From Legionellaceae bacterium (GTDB taxonomy: Bacteria; Pseudomonadota; Gammaproteobacteria; Legionellales; Legionellaceae): a stretch of 64,000 nt of DNA. The stretch is from NCBI GenBank assembly GCA_029210085.1, contig JARGPP010000026.1:48085-112084 (forward strand), written 5' to 3'. A program made the position numbers and the translations under genes. Positions 1 through 9,912 of this stretch are shown here, in pieces. The notes under the pieces are model-generated. The model ran no database searches and was not told the origin of the DNA. It saw nothing but the letters and a program-made list of their open reading frames with translations. Each line of letters starts with the position of its first letter. Positions within the stretch are counted from its first letter, which is position 1.

Positions 1-448
1 TGGTTCACTACTCTTTGGCTGTGCTACAACCTATCATGGAGATGGCGTTGTTATTGAAAAACAAAAGGTTGGCAAAAAAGATCATTTTAAGCCGGCTAAA
101 AAAGCAGGGGTTCGAAGTGGGGTGGTTGCAGGTACTGCCTTGAGTTCATTTAGCTTATGGTATGGAATTTTAGAAGGCGTGAGTATCGGTAGTAGTATTT
201 TAGGTGTCGCTATATGGGGTTCCGTGGGTGCCCTAGGCGTTGGTTTACCTGTTGCGGCTACAGCAATAACCGTACCTTTCTTGGCAGATAAATTAACTCA
301 AGCAGATATTTATCAGTTTAAAGTAAAATCATTGGCAAATAATAAAATTTATACGGTGGAGCAATATTCCCCTCCTATCCCTGTAAGAACAAAAGTAAGG
401 ATTATTGAAAGAAGTCATAAGGTATTTGTAAAAAAACAAATTAAATAA
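1..448 (+). CDS. Lipoprotein, 5' end outside the window
   Basis: The frame is open from the first base of the window, so the true start lies upstream. The visible N-terminus reads LLFGC, a lipobox with the lipid-modified Cys encoded at 20-22. This makes it a probable lipoprotein, with the signal peptide cut by the window edge. A Gly/Ala/Val-rich hydrophobic stretch follows (about 190-290), then a basic C-terminal part ending in VFVKKQIK. The glycine-rich middle plus a short soluble tail is loosely like SlyB-type glycine-zipper lipoproteins, but I do not claim membership. The GTG at 122 is an internal codon, not the start. Confidence 0.6.
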   Translation, partial: GSLLFGCATTYHGDGVVIEKQKVGKKDHFKPAKKAGVRSGVVAGTALSSFSLWYGILEGVSIGSSILGVAIWGSVGALGVGLPVAATAITVPFLADKLTQADIYQFKVKSLANNKIYTVEQYSPPIPVRTKVRIIERSHKVFVKKQIK

Positions 449-478
449 CTGGATTGTTGCGCCATGTTTATAATCTGG

Positions 479-1171
479 TTATTTTTGTTTAAATTGTCGA
501 TAGATAATAGGCACTAAAGCAAGTAAACCTAGCCCTAGTAATGGTAAAAATACGATAGGATCCTTAATGATAGCAAGGCTTGGTGTCTGGTTTGTATCAA
601 ACACATGCCCCATGCTGTGACCGACTAATACATAAATGAAAGATCCTGGGATAATGCCAAGAAACGTCGCTAATATAAAAACACGTGATGAAACACCTAA
701 TAACGCAGGAATAATATTAATCAGCCAAAAAGGAAAAAGAGGGACTAAACGTAAAAAAAGCAAATAAGAAAATGCATCGTTCTGAAAACCTTTCTCCATG
801 GCTTTAAGCCATTTTGTGGTTTTTTCTGAAATCCAATCACGCAAAGCGAATCGTACAGCCAAGTAAACAAAAAAAGCACCGAGTGTTGCACTTAAAATAA
901 CAATTGTAGTGCCTAACATAGGCCCAAATAAAAAACCGGATGTAAGTGTTAAAAACCACGCTCCAGGAATGGATACAGCCACAGCAAGCATATAAATACA
1001 CGCAAAGAGTAATAAAGCCAATAATAGATTAGTTTGAGTCCAACTCAGCAATTCAACGCGATGTAATTTAAGTTGCTGGAAAGACAAATAATGATGAAGC
1101 CCAGAATAAAAAAACAACCCCAGTAAAAGCAGTAAGAAGCTCAGTAATCCCCAACGTTTTATGAAGTTCAT
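479..1171 (-). CDS. TVP38/TMEM64 (SNARE-associated/DedA-like) membrane protein
   Basis: The protein has 230 residues with about five or six hydrophobic segments. The central block SGFLFGPMLGTTIVILSATL followed by a Gly-rich turn and basic residues is typical of the TVP38/TMEM64 (DedA-like) integral membrane family, as is the later LLFLRLVPLFPFWLINIIPA. Members are inner-membrane proteins proposed to move lipids or small ions; the substrate here cannot be read. ATG at 1171 is the only good start. It is divergent from guaB, sharing a 76 bp gap that must hold both promoters. The family call is firm, the function is not. Confidence 0.8.
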   Translation of the reverse strand: MNFIKRWGLLSFLLLLLGLFFYSGLHHYLSFQQLKLHRVELLSWTQTNLLLALLLFACIYMLAVAVSIPGAWFLTLTSGFLFGPMLGTTIVILSATLGAFFVYLAVRFALRDWISEKTTKWLKAMEKGFQNDAFSYLLFLRLVPLFPFWLINIIPALLGVSSRVFILATFLGIIPGSFIYVLVGHSMGHVFDTNQTPSLAIIKDPIVFLPLLGLGLLALVPIIYRQFKQK

Positions 1172-1247
1172 GATGTCAACTTATGTTTGTTTTTATACCT
1201 AAAATATTGTACAGTGTTCGGTTAAATATTGCATCTCGGAGAATGGT

Positions 1248-2720
1248 ATGGCGTTTTCAATTCTTGAACAAGCACTGACGTTTGATGATGTTTTATTGTT
1301 ACCGGCTTTTTCAACCAAGTTACCTCGAGAAGTGTTATTGAGGACACATTTAACCCGTAATATAGAGGTTAATCTTCCTCTTGTCTCCGCTGCTATGGAT
1401 ACAGTCACTGAGGCAAGGCTTGCTATTGCGCTTGCTCAAGAAGGTGGCATTGGCATTGTTCATAAAAATATGACCATTGCCGAGCAAGCACGTGAAGTAC
1501 GAGCTGTTAAAAAATTTGAAAGTGGCATGGTTAAAGATCCTATCTCGGTGCATCCCAATAAAACGGTTAAAGATTTACTGGCTCTTATTGAAGAATATAA
1601 CTTTTCGGGTGTTCCGGTGGTTGATGGTGAGCAACTCGTTGGCATTGTCACTGGACGTGATATTCGGTTTGAGACAAATCTCGATTTACCCGTTTCAGCA
1701 GTTATGACTCCAAAAGAAAGACTGGTGACTGTCAAAGAAGGGGCTAGCTCAGAAGAAATTCAAAGTTTATTACACAAACATCGCATTGAGAAACTTTTGG
1801 TGGTTAATGACGCATTTTGTTTGCGAGGTCTTATTACAGTCAAAGATATTCAAAAAGCAAAAGATCATCCTAATGCATCAAAAGATAAATCTGAGCAACT
1901 TCGCGTGGGTGCAGCTGTTGGTCTTGCGCCAGGCACAGATGAGCGAATTACTGCTTTGGTTGATGCAGGTGTTGATGTCATTGTTGTTGATACAGCTCAT
2001 GGACATTCAAAAAATGTTTTGGAGCAAGTGCAATGGGTTAAAAAGCACTTTCCTGAAGTTGATGTGATTGGTGGAAATATTGCAACAGCAGATGCGGCAC
2101 GAGCATTACTTAAAGCGGGCGCTGATGCTGTAAAAGTTGGGATAGGCCCAGGCTCCATTTGTACAACACGTATTGTGACGGGTATTGGTGTGCCACAAAT
2201 CACAGCTATTGCCAATGTTGCAGCTGAACTCAATAATGAAATTCCAGTGATTGCTGATGGTGGGATTCGATTTTCGGGTGATATTTCAAAAGCATTAGCG
2301 GCAGGAGCGAATACGGTTATGATAGGCAGTATGTTTGCCGGTACCGAGGAATCTCCGGGTGAAATTGAGTTATATCAAGGTCGAACCTATAAAAGTTATC
2401 GAGGCATGGGATCAATTGGTGCAATGGCTCAGGCTGAAGGCTCGAGCGATCGCTATTTCCAGGAGCGAGGTACTGGCTCTGATAAGCTGGTTCCTGAGGG
2501 TGTAGAGGCGAGAGTAGCCTACAAAGGCCCTGTTCATACAATTATTCACCAGTTATCAGGTGGATTGCGTGCAGCGATGGGATATACTGGCTGCGAGACT
2601 ATCTCTGAGCTACATGATAAGGCAAGCTTTGTGAAAGTGACTCATGCAGGCATTCGAGAGTCTCATGTGCATGATGTCAATATGACAAAACAAGCCCCTA
2701 ATTACCAAGTGGATGATTAA
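1248..2720 (+). CDS. guaB: IMP dehydrogenase
   Basis: This enzyme oxidises IMP to XMP with NAD+, the first committed step of GMP synthesis, in the cytosol. The 490-residue length is normal. The N-terminal barrel part ([20 protein letters not shown]) is followed by an inserted pair of CBS domains (about residues 93-205). The active-site loop [10 protein letters not shown] carries the catalytic cysteine at residue 305, as in E. coli. The mobile flap region with [10 protein letters not shown] is present. It is followed 18 bp later by guaA, the usual guaBA operon. The tandem CBS module probably senses purine nucleotides, as known for the family. Confidence 0.98.
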   Translation: MAFSILEQALTFDDVLLLPAFSTKLPREVLLRTHLTRNIEVNLPLVSAAMDTVTEARLAIALAQEGGIGIVHKNMTIAEQAREVRAVKKFESGMVKDPISVHPNKTVKDLLALIEEYNFSGVPVVDGEQLVGIVTGRDIRFETNLDLPVSAVMTPKERLVTVKEGASSEEIQSLLHKHRIEKLLVVNDAFCLRGLITVKDIQKAKDHPNASKDKSEQLRVGAAVGLAPGTDERITALVDAGVDVIVVDTAHGHSKNVLEQVQWVKKHFPEVDVIGGNIATADAARALLKAGADAVKVGIGPGSICTTRIVTGIGVPQITAIANVAAELNNEIPVIADGGIRFSGDISKALAAGANTVMIGSMFAGTEESPGEIELYQGRTYKSYRGMGSIGAMAQAEGSSDRYFQERGTGSDKLVPEGVEARVAYKGPVHTIIHQLSGGLRAAMGYTGCETISELHDKASFVKVTHAGIRESHVHDVNMTKQAPNYQVDD

Positions 2721-2738
2721 GAGTAAGTTTATTATTTT

Positions 2739-4316
2739 ATGAAAAAAAACACAGATCGCAGTATTTTAATTCTTGATTTTGGTTCTCAATATACGCAGCT
2801 TATCGCAAGACGTATTCGTGAGATGGATGTTTATTGTGAAATTTACACTTATGCCATAGATGATAGTATTCTTAAGAACCATACTTGGTGTGGTGTTATT
2901 TTATCGGGTGGCCCTAAAAGCGTTTTAGATGACAATGGCCCACGTATTCCGAATTGGGTATTTACAGCAAATTTACCTATACTCGGCATTTGTTATGGCA
3001 TGCAAGCTTTAGCATATCAACTAGGAGGGACGGTACAACCTTCTGATGTGCGTGAGTTTGGGTATGCTGAAATCATGGTTCATCCCACGGACACTTTTTT
3101 AAGTACAGTTTATGATAAAAAGTCTAAGTCTGGCAAAGCATTGCTTGATGTTTGGATGAGTCATGGTGACCATGTCACAGCTTTACCGGAAGGGTTTGAA
3201 ACCCTTGCTAAAACACGTGATATACCCATTGCTATTATGGCCAATAAAGAAAAACATTGGTACGGCTTACAATTTCATCCTGAAGTTACGCACACACCTA
3301 AAGGTGTAGAGATATTAAAGAATTTTATTTTAGATATTTGTGATGCAACTCCACGTTGGACAACCCAAAATATTATCAATGAAACCATTCAAAGCATTCG
3401 GGAAACAGTGGGCAAAGAGCATGTGTTGCTTGCTTTATCTGGAGGCGTAGATTCTTCAGTGGTTGCGGCTTTATTACATCAAGCTATTGGTCATCAATTA
3501 CATGCTGTCTTTGTGGATACAGGCTTATTACGCTTGGATGAACCTGAAGAGGTTGAGCGTCTTTTTTCAGAAAAAAAAGGTATTAATTTTACAAAAATAG
3601 ATGCAAAAGAAAAATTCATAAAGGCTTTGGCTGGCAAATCGTGCCCAGAAGAAAAACGAAAAATTATTGGCAAGTTATTTATTGAAGTATTTGAAACTGC
3701 AGCACAAAATATCCCTAATATTTCATGGCTTGCTCAAGGAACAATTTATCCTGATGTTATTGAGTCAGCGGGTATCCAAGGCCAATCTAATGCTGAATTA
3801 ATTAAGTCTCACCATAATGTAGGGGGACTACCTGAGCATTTACCTTTTAAATTATTAGAGCCTGTTCGATCATTATTTAAAGATGAAGTGCGTATACTGG
3901 GTGAAGCTTTAGGTTTACCACATGCTCGTTTATATCAACATCCATTTCCAGGACCAGGACTTGCGGTTAGAATTTTAGGTGAAGTTAAGCTCGAATATGC
4001 TGATTTACTGCGTAAAGCAGATGCTATTTTTATTAAAGCCTTACATCAAGCCGACCTATATCGAACTGTTAGCCAAGCATTTGCTGTCTTTTTACCTGTT
4101 AAAAGTGTTGGCGTTATGGGGGATGGACGTCGATACGATCCTGTGATTTGTTTAAGAGCTGTTGAAACGCAAGATTTTATGACAGCACACTGGGCTAAGC
4201 TTCCTTGGGATTTTTTAGATAAAGTGTCTCATCAAATTATCAACGAAGTACCGGGTATATCACGAGTTACTTATGATATTTCAGGTAAACCACCAGCGAC
4301 AATTGAGTGGGAGTAA
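2739..4316 (+). CDS. guaA: GMP synthase (glutamine-hydrolysing)
   Basis: GuaA aminates XMP to GMP using glutamine and ATP, completing the pathway begun by guaB. The 525-residue protein has an N-terminal class I glutamine amidotransferase domain with the nucleophile Cys85 in GICYGMQA and the His-x-Glu pair in FHPEVTHT. It also has an ATP pyrophosphatase P-loop LSGGVDSSV near residue 233 and a C-terminal dimerisation domain ending in the conserved PPATIEWE. It sits 18 bp after guaB and overlaps the start of tadA by 10 bp, so the three are probably co-transcribed. Confidence 0.98.
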   Translation: MKKNTDRSILILDFGSQYTQLIARRIREMDVYCEIYTYAIDDSILKNHTWCGVILSGGPKSVLDDNGPRIPNWVFTANLPILGICYGMQALAYQLGGTVQPSDVREFGYAEIMVHPTDTFLSTVYDKKSKSGKALLDVWMSHGDHVTALPEGFETLAKTRDIPIAIMANKEKHWYGLQFHPEVTHTPKGVEILKNFILDICDATPRWTTQNIINETIQSIRETVGKEHVLLALSGGVDSSVVAALLHQAIGHQLHAVFVDTGLLRLDEPEEVERLFSEKKGINFTKIDAKEKFIKALAGKSCPEEKRKIIGKLFIEVFETAAQNIPNISWLAQGTIYPDVIESAGIQGQSNAELIKSHHNVGGLPEHLPFKLLEPVRSLFKDEVRILGEALGLPHARLYQHPFPGPGLAVRILGEVKLEYADLLRKADAIFIKALHQADLYRTVSQAFAVFLPVKSVGVMGDGRRYDPVICLRAVETQDFMTAHWAKLPWDFLDKVSHQIINEVPGISRVTYDISGKPPATIEWE

Positions 4317-4762
4317 ATGATTTAGCTTGGATGAAACAAGCGTATGCACTTGCGTTAAAAGCCGAGAAAGTAGGAGAAGTGCCAGTAGGAGCGGTACTTG
4401 TTTCTGAAAACAATCAATTACTAGGGAGTGGCTTTAATCAAACAATGACACAAAATGATCCCACAGGCCATGCTGAGGTCGTTGCTATTCGAGCAGCTTC
4501 ACAAAAACTGCATAATTATCGTTTATTAAACACCACGCTTTATGTCACACTGGAACCCTGTGTTATGTGTGCGGGTGCTTTGTTACAAGCCCGCGTGACA
4601 CGTCTTGTGTTTGCAACACGTGATTTAAAAGCAGGCGCCACAGGTTCAGTCTACAATTTATTGAATACCGATATATTAAATCACAAAATTCAAATTGATG
4701 AAGGAATTTTACAAAACGAATGTGCGGTTTTGCTCAGCACTTTTTTTCAAAAAAGACGATAG
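4307..4762 (+). CDS. tadA: tRNA(adenine34) deaminase
   Basis: TadA converts A34 to inosine in tRNA-Arg(ACG), which allows wobble decoding. The zinc site is visible as [10 protein letters not shown] (His ligand and catalytic Glu) and the [13 protein letters not shown] motif (two Cys ligands). The 151-residue length fits. The start is taken as GTG 4307, overlapping the last codons of guaA. An alternative is the ATG at 4331, which would remove eight residues but keep the whole deaminase fold. The overlap suggests translational coupling with guaA. Confidence 0.95.
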   Translation: MGVNDLAWMKQAYALALKAEKVGEVPVGAVLVSENNQLLGSGFNQTMTQNDPTGHAEVVAIRAASQKLHNYRLLNTTLYVTLEPCVMCAGALLQARVTRLVFATRDLKAGATGSVYNLLNTDILNHKIQIDEGILQNECAVLLSTFFQKRR

Positions 4763-4776
4763 AGCGGGAGTGTCTG

Positions 4777-5415
4777 ATGAGTCATCTATTTCAATATTCA
4801 CATGCTTTAATTTTTGAGCAAAAAAAGTATGATGGTCATTTTTCAGTCGAAGAACTTAAAAAAATGGGTGATATAGGCCTCGGCACATTTAATGGTTTAA
4901 ATGGTGAGTTAGCCATGATTGAAGGCAAGTGTTATCAATGTATTCAAGAACAAAAAGTTGAACTTGCCCCTAATCAAACACGCATACCTTGGGCAGCTGT
5001 TACACGCTTTACAAAAGAATCAGTGATATGTTCACTCGAAAAAATATCCGACTTTTCAGCACTCGAAACTTATTTGTGCCAATTAACCGATATGCAAAAC
5101 TTTCCATATGTTTTCCATATTCGGGCGCACTTTAAATACCTCTCATTCAGACAAGTGATAAAACAGACGAAACCATATACTTTATCGCTTGAAGATGTAT
5201 ATAAAATATCACCCTTAGAAAAAGCAGAATCTATTGAGGCTGATTTAGTAGGTTTTTACATGCCTGATTTTATGGAGTCTATGCATCCTAAAGGCTTACA
5301 TTTTCATGGTGTAACTACAAATCAACAATTAGGGGGGCATGTGGTTGACTTTGAGTTTGATACAGCAGCACTGACTTTTGAAAAAATTACTGAAATTGAA
5401 GTAATTTTATCTTGA
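4777..5415 (+). CDS. budA: Alpha-acetolactate decarboxylase
   Basis: This enzyme decarboxylates (S)-2-acetolactate to (R)-acetoin, diverting acetolactate from valine synthesis or disposing of pyruvate. The 212-residue protein contains GDIGLGTFNGLNGELAMIEG, close to the family N-terminal core. It also has the zinc triad region HPKGLHFHGVTTNQQLGGHV, with three His in the HxHx(10)H arrangement. I choose ATG 4777, preceded by GCGGGAG, rather than the longer frame opening inside tadA. No acetolactate synthase or butanediol dehydrogenase is nearby. The placement behind guaBA-tadA looks incidental. Confidence 0.9.
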   Translation: MSHLFQYSHALIFEQKKYDGHFSVEELKKMGDIGLGTFNGLNGELAMIEGKCYQCIQEQKVELAPNQTRIPWAAVTRFTKESVICSLEKISDFSALETYLCQLTDMQNFPYVFHIRAHFKYLSFRQVIKQTKPYTLSLEDVYKISPLEKAESIEADLVGFYMPDFMESMHPKGLHFHGVTTNQQLGGHVVDFEFDTAALTFEKITEIEVILS

Positions 5416-5525
5416 GGTGGGTGCTTGATATTGACAATAAATATTAGGGAAGGTTGCAAGTGCTGATTGTAAGAGCTGTATGTGCTATCAAAGATGTTAT
5501 TTAAATGAAAACATGAGGATAATAC

Positions 5526-6074
5526 ATGGCTAAAATTACTTCTCAAGACCCTATTATTATTCGAGAAGCTCATTTAACTGATGCTAAGGCTTTATCCGCT
5601 CTTTCTATTCATGTTTGGGTAGATACTTATGCTACAGCTGGTGTATCAGATATCATTGCTCATTATGTCATTAGTGAGCTGTTACCAGATTATTTTATAG
5701 CCAAGTTAAATCATCCTACAGAGCAATTTTTAATTGCAGAATATGATAGAAATATTGTGGGATTTATAGAGTTAGTAGAAAATAGGCCCTGTCCTAAAAA
5801 AACAAATGCAACTTTAGAAATTGATAAGCTGTATGTTATGCCAAGATTTCATCGGCATGGTATTGGCTCAAGGTTGCTTCAAGCATCTTATCACTTGTAT
5901 CAAAAAAAAGGCTATTTATTTGTTTGGTTAACGACATGGGAGAAAAATTTAAAAGCGATTGAATTTTATGAGAAGAAAGGGTTTACTAAAATAGGGATGA
6001 CCTGTTTTAAAATAGGAAATATTGATGCACCCAATATTGTTTTTATGAAGTCCATTTCTGTAGATATATCCTAA
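5526..6074 (+). CDS. GNAT-family N-acetyltransferase
   Basis: The protein has 182 residues with the GNAT acetyl-CoA signature: LYVMPRFHRHGIGSRLL (motif A with R-x-G-x-G) and a C-terminal NLKAIEFYEKKGFTKIG block (motif B). The substrate cannot be told; the layout resembles RimI-like or small-molecule acetyltransferases of unknown target. ATG 5526 follows a GAGGA ribosome site. It is a stand-alone gene with 110 bp upstream and decayed IS sequence downstream. Confidence 0.88.
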   Translation: MAKITSQDPIIIREAHLTDAKALSALSIHVWVDTYATAGVSDIIAHYVISELLPDYFIAKLNHPTEQFLIAEYDRNIVGFIELVENRPCPKKTNATLEIDKLYVMPRFHRHGIGSRLLQASYHLYQKKGYLFVWLTTWEKNLKAIEFYEKKGFTKIGMTCFKIGNIDAPNIVFMKSISVDIS

Positions 6075-6200
6075 CGACTTGAATACGATGCCATCTTGTT
6101 GTTTATTAAATTTTGAAGATTGTTTTCTGGGACCTTTTTGTGTGCTCATTGACCTGTCTATTATGCATTGGTTTTAAATCTCAATTGAACAAAATATCCT

Positions 6201-6330
6201 GGTATTCCCCCCATTTATAACTGCAGTTAAAAGTAGAGGGTTAAGCGGATAATACAAATTTTTATATAGAATAAATGCTCTAAATTAGGATATTTGGCCT
6301 TCTGTTATAGGGCCAAAGTCAGCTTGTCCA
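6201..6330 (-). mobile_element. Decayed 3' end of an IS3-like element
   Basis: Positions 6201-6246 match 63862-63907 at 43 of 46 bases. That second copy is the terminal segment of an IS3-like element. Beyond it the remnant still aligns with the end of the transposase gene: on the minus strand TGGxCTTTGGxxxTATAAC and AGGCCxAAT are recognisable. However, there are in-frame stops and no open frame. The rest of the 313 bp gap between the acetyltransferase and the permease (6075-6387) shows nothing else that I can identify. Confidence 0.75.
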
Positions 6331-6387
6331 GTAATTGCAGAGGCTATCTCTTTGAAAAGTCCTCGGCATTCATTATGGAAAGATTAT

Positions 6388-7944
6388 CTAGGCCAGCAGT
6401 TCATGCGAATTACCGAGTATTTCTTCATCAAATTTATTGATGACTAATAATTGTGATAAAAAAAGAATAAACGCACTATAAGGTAAGAAGCATACAATAT
6501 CGATTGGAAATCGTAATGCATTAATGCCACCAAATGATCCGAGGTAAGAAAAAATGGTAAGTGATCCCATATAAATAATAAACCAAATGAGTGAGCCGGT
6601 ACTTGTAAAAGCACTCTTGCGATGATAAACAAGAGAAATGATAAGGCCAAAAAGTAATGCGACATCGAGTTTCCATATAATAGAAAAACCGCACCAATAC
6701 AGCATAAGATTACAAATATAAAATGCAATATAAGATAAGAAGAAACCGCATGAGAGTTTGAACGGTCTATTTCTGGTGGGTTGTAACTTACGCATGGCTA
6801 ATAAGCAAATGGGTCCAATCGCATAAGAAAGGATACTCGCTGATGAAAGAAATGCGACGAGTTTTTGCCAGCCTTGAAAAGGTAAAAAAGCGAAGCAACC
6901 TACGAGAAGATTCGCATATAATGTAACATAGGGAACTTGGTGGCGATTCACTTTTAAAAACCATTGAGGCAAGTGTTCATTGAGTGCCATGCCATATAAA
7001 ATACGTGATGTTGCAGCTGTATATACAAATGTTGTGATAAAAGGAGAAAAAGCGGCATCAAATAACAACAACGTTGCGACAACACCGAGACCTAATAATA
7101 AAGTTAGGCCAACCAACGGCCCCCCATCTCCAGGGTAACTCAATGTATGCCAACCATTCACAAAATATTGATGTGGTACTGCGACGATAAAACTCAGTTG
7201 CAGCATAAAATAAAGAATAAACCCAATTAAAACAGCACCTAATATAGCAATTGGAATATTACGCTGTGGATTTTTAACTTCTCCTGCGAGCATTAACCCA
7301 TTCTGAAATCCTGTAAAAGCAAAAATAACACCACCTGCAGAAAGCGCTTTAAATATTTGCACCCAACTGTCTTTGCTCGAAACATCAAGCTGAATATTAG
7401 CCATTGAAGGCGATTGTTTGAGTAGCATAAAAATAGCGATGCTCGGTAGGATAAACTTAATTAAGCTCCCATATTTATTGCATTCAACCAACAGTTTAAT
7501 GCCATAGGAATTTAAAAAAACGACGAATAGCATAATGCCAATTGCTACAACGTAGCCGTAAGCAGAAAGAGAAAGAGCTGTTGTTTCTGTATTAATTAAA
7601 AAAGGGAAAAAATGACTTGAATATTGAAGAATTGCTTGAATTTCAATAGGGGTCATAACCACATAAGCAAGCCAAGATGACCATGCAAATAAAAAACCTA
7701 CTTCTCGGCCATGTGTAAAGGTTGGATAGTTTGACATACCTCCAGAAATAGGAAACATTGCGCCTAATTCGCAAAGTGGTAAGGCAATAAACAGCATAAA
7801 TATGGCAGCAATAATCCAACTGATTAATGCATTGCTTCCTGCCATTTGTGCGCTAATAAAAGGACTAAATAACCAGCCTGAACCAATCATTCCACCAGCA
7901 GAAACAATGAGTATGCTGGCCGTTGAAATATCGCGTTTTAACAT
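6388..7944 (-). CDS. APC-superfamily amino acid permease
   Basis: An integral inner-membrane transporter of 518 residues with about 12 hydrophobic segments. The N-terminus ILIVSAGGMIGSGWLFSPF is the TM1 substrate-binding motif of the APC superfamily. GGVIFAFTGFQNGLMLAGE in TM6 is the second signature. It most resembles the aspartate/glutamate-type permease branch, but the substrate is not certain. ATG 7944 is chosen over an upstream in-frame ATG at 7995 because it has an AGGAG site six bases upstream and begins at the conserved N-terminus. The 3' end abuts decayed IS sequence. Confidence 0.88.
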   Translation of the reverse strand: MLKRDISTASILIVSAGGMIGSGWLFSPFISAQMAGSNALISWIIAAIFMLFIALPLCELGAMFPISGGMSNYPTFTHGREVGFLFAWSSWLAYVVMTPIEIQAILQYSSHFFPFLINTETTALSLSAYGYVVAIGIMLFVVFLNSYGIKLLVECNKYGSLIKFILPSIAIFMLLKQSPSMANIQLDVSSKDSWVQIFKALSAGGVIFAFTGFQNGLMLAGEVKNPQRNIPIAILGAVLIGFILYFMLQLSFIVAVPHQYFVNGWHTLSYPGDGGPLVGLTLLLGLGVVATLLLFDAAFSPFITTFVYTAATSRILYGMALNEHLPQWFLKVNRHQVPYVTLYANLLVGCFAFLPFQGWQKLVAFLSSASILSYAIGPICLLAMRKLQPTRNRPFKLSCGFFLSYIAFYICNLMLYWCGFSIIWKLDVALLFGLIISLVYHRKSAFTSTGSLIWFIIYMGSLTIFSYLGSFGGINALRFPIDIVCFLPYSAFILFLSQLLVINKFDEEILGNSHELLA

Positions 7945-8138
7945 GGTATTACTCCTAATTGGCAGTACAAATCCAAGGTGAACCAGTGAAATCATATGAA
8001 TGTATGTTTTTCATTATTATGATATTTCAACGGCCCGTCTAGCGTTTTTATTTTGAGAACAAGTTATAATCATTTCTTGATATGCTCTTTTTTTGTACTA
8101 TTATGAAGGTGAAGTCCACTGTTGTTTAAGGATGTACC

Positions 8139-8669
8139 ATGGAAGTATCTATTCGTATCAGGCAAACGCACATATTAACGGCGTTTGGATTAGGCCTCGC
8201 ATTGCTGGTGATGCCCTTGTCAGTTGAGGCTGTGTCTACACTGCAATTGCCTGAGGCAACTACTGTAAAACCGATGATGCAGCTCGCAAATACATTTGTA
8301 TTTAGCCCCCGCACTTTGAGATGGAAAGCAATTAATAATAAAGGAAAAGTAGTTCGGAGTGGTCGAGGGTCTGGTGGACGCAGTTATTGTAAGGATGTTC
8401 GTCGTGCCTGCAAAACACCCACAGGAACATTTCGTATCATCAGTAAACGGGGGGCAAATTGTCGGTCAAGTCGATATCCGCTTGGGCGAGGTGGGGCACC
8501 AATGCCATATTGTATGTTTTTTAGTAAGTACTACGCTATTCATGGTTCACCGGATGTGCCTAATTACAATGCAAGTCATGGGTGTGTGCGTGTTAAACCC
8601 AATGATGCACGTTGGTTACACAAAAACTTCATTCGAATTGGGACCAAAGTGATTATTAAATCATATTAA
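8139..8669 (+). CDS. L,D-transpeptidase (YkuD fold), secreted
   Basis: The protein has 176 residues, with a basic N-terminus and a hydrophobic signal segment (about residues 12-31). A YkuD catalytic domain follows. The active-site signature HGSPDVPNYNASHGCVRV carries the catalytic His, the SHGC cysteine and the following Arg. Such enzymes act in the periplasm, forming 3-3 cross-links in peptidoglycan or attaching proteins to it. Two further Cys in the domain (CKDVRRAC) may form a disulfide. It lacks LysM or other binding domains, so it is a minimal member. Confidence 0.9.
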   Translation: MEVSIRIRQTHILTAFGLGLALLVMPLSVEAVSTLQLPEATTVKPMMQLANTFVFSPRTLRWKAINNKGKVVRSGRGSGGRSYCKDVRRACKTPTGTFRIISKRGANCRSSRYPLGRGGAPMPYCMFFSKYYAIHGSPDVPNYNASHGCVRVKPNDARWLHKNFIRIGTKVIIKSY

Positions 8670-8684
8670 TTGAAGCAACCATCT

Positions 8685-8743
8685 ACTTTTACTCATAATA
8701 ATTTATGATAATATAAGTCATTATAAATTATGAGAGTAAAAGT
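8685..8743. repeat. Imperfect inverted repeat between ldt gene and map
   Basis: The outer arms ACTTTTACTC (8685-8694) and GAGTAAAAGT (8734-8743) are perfect complements. The A+T-rich inner arms (ATAATAATTTATGATAAT and ATTATAAATTAT) pair imperfectly. It fills almost the whole 83 bp gap before map and ends 10 bp before its ATG. It could be the terminator of the upstream gene, an operator, or an mRNA hairpin that affects map translation. No classic T-tract follows. Confidence 0.55.
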
Positions 8744-8752
8744 AAGATTGCT

Positions 8753-9544
8753 ATGATTTCTATTAAAACTCCTGAGCAAATTGAAAGCATGCGAAAAGCA
8801 GGCCGTTTTACAGCCCAAGTACTTGAAGCCCTTAGTGAAGTCATTCAAGCGGGTATGACAACGATGGACGTTGATCAATTTTGCGAAGATTATATTCGCA
8901 ATACACTGGGTGCTATTCCAGGTAGCAAAGGCCAGTATGGCTATCCATATTCTGTAAACACCTCACTTAATCATGTTGTTTGTCATGGAATGCCATCTGA
9001 TAAGCAGGTTTTAAAAAAAGGGGATATCGTTAATGTGGATGTAACTGTTATTCATGATGGGTTTTATGGAGATAGCAGTAAAATGTTTTGCATCGGGGAA
9101 GTCTTACCTTTTGCTCAGCGTTTGGTTGATGTTACACAACAATGCCTATATGCCGGTATTGCCGTAGTGAAGCCAGGATGTACAATTGGTGATATTGGTC
9201 ATGAAATACAGTCTTTAGCGGTTAAAAATGGTTACTCTGTTGTTCGTGAGTATTGCGGGCATGGTATTGGCCAAAAAATGCATGAAGATCCTCAAGTTGT
9301 ACATTATGGACATCGAGGTGAAGGAGATATATTAAAACCAGGCATGACCTTTACTATTGAGCCAATGATTAACCAGGGGCGTGCTGAGCTTAAGCATCTT
9401 GAAAAAGATGACTGGCGTATTGCTATTACAAAAGATAAAAAACTATCTGCACAATGGGAGCATACATTGCTGGTTACGCCTACAGGAGTTGAAGTGCTCA
9501 CCTTGCGAGAAGAAGAGCAACCAACCCTAGGAGCTATAACTTAA
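8753..9544 (+). CDS. map: Methionine aminopeptidase type I
   Basis: Map removes the initiator methionine from nascent proteins in the cytosol. At 263 residues it is the E. coli size. The five metal ligands are recognisable in [17 protein letters not shown] (two Asp), [11 protein letters not shown] (His), FTIEPMIN (Glu) and QWEHTLLV (Glu). The conserved His in HVVCHGMPS is also seen. The last codons meet erpA, which converges from the other strand with a 4 bp overlap. Confidence 0.97.
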   Translation: MISIKTPEQIESMRKAGRFTAQVLEALSEVIQAGMTTMDVDQFCEDYIRNTLGAIPGSKGQYGYPYSVNTSLNHVVCHGMPSDKQVLKKGDIVNVDVTVIHDGFYGDSSKMFCIGEVLPFAQRLVDVTQQCLYAGIAVVKPGCTIGDIGHEIQSLAVKNGYSVVREYCGHGIGQKMHEDPQVVHYGHRGEGDILKPGMTFTIEPMINQGRAELKHLEKDDWRIAITKDKKLSAQWEHTLLVTPTGVEVLTLREEEQPTLGAIT

Positions 9545-9912
9545 TCATCATCTTCATCTTCTTCGATGCTAAACGACGAGCCACAACCGCACGTCGTTTT
9601 TGCATTGGGATTTCGAATTACAAATCGTTCGCCTTGAATTTCTTTGACATAATCGATTTCAGCTTCTTTTAAATATTGGATACTCATTGAGTCAATTAAC
9701 AGCTTAACCTCGGCTTCACTACCTGTGCATTGCTGTTTAACAACGGTATCATCGAGTGCTTGCTCCTTATCGAAAGTAAATCCATATTGAAATCCAGAAC
9801 AACCTCCACCTGTCACATAAATACGTAATTTTAAATCAGGTTCTTTTTCTTCTTGTATTAATTCAAATACTTTATCTGCAGCACTTACAGAAAAATTGAC
9901 ATGTGTACTCAT
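9541..9912 (-). CDS. erpA: Iron-sulfur cluster insertion protein (A-type carrier)
   Basis: This A-type carrier delivers Fe-S clusters to apoproteins. The 123-residue protein has the three conserved cluster cysteines, in [10 protein letters not shown] and in [10 protein letters not shown]. ErpA proteins normally end right after GCGSSFSI; here seven extra residues, EEDEDDD, form an acidic tail. It starts inside the last codons of mnmA (4 bp overlap), so the two are coupled. MnmA is a thiolation enzyme, which fits sulfur handling. Other A-type carriers (IscA, SufA) are possible, but the sequence around GYGFxFD fits ErpA best. Confidence 0.9.
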   Translation of the reverse strand: MSTHVNFSVSAADKVFELIQEEKEPDLKLRIYVTGGGCSGFQYGFTFDKEQALDDTVVKQQCTGSEAEVKLLIDSMSIQYLKEAEIDYVKEIQGERFVIRNPNAKTTCGCGSSFSIEEDEDDD

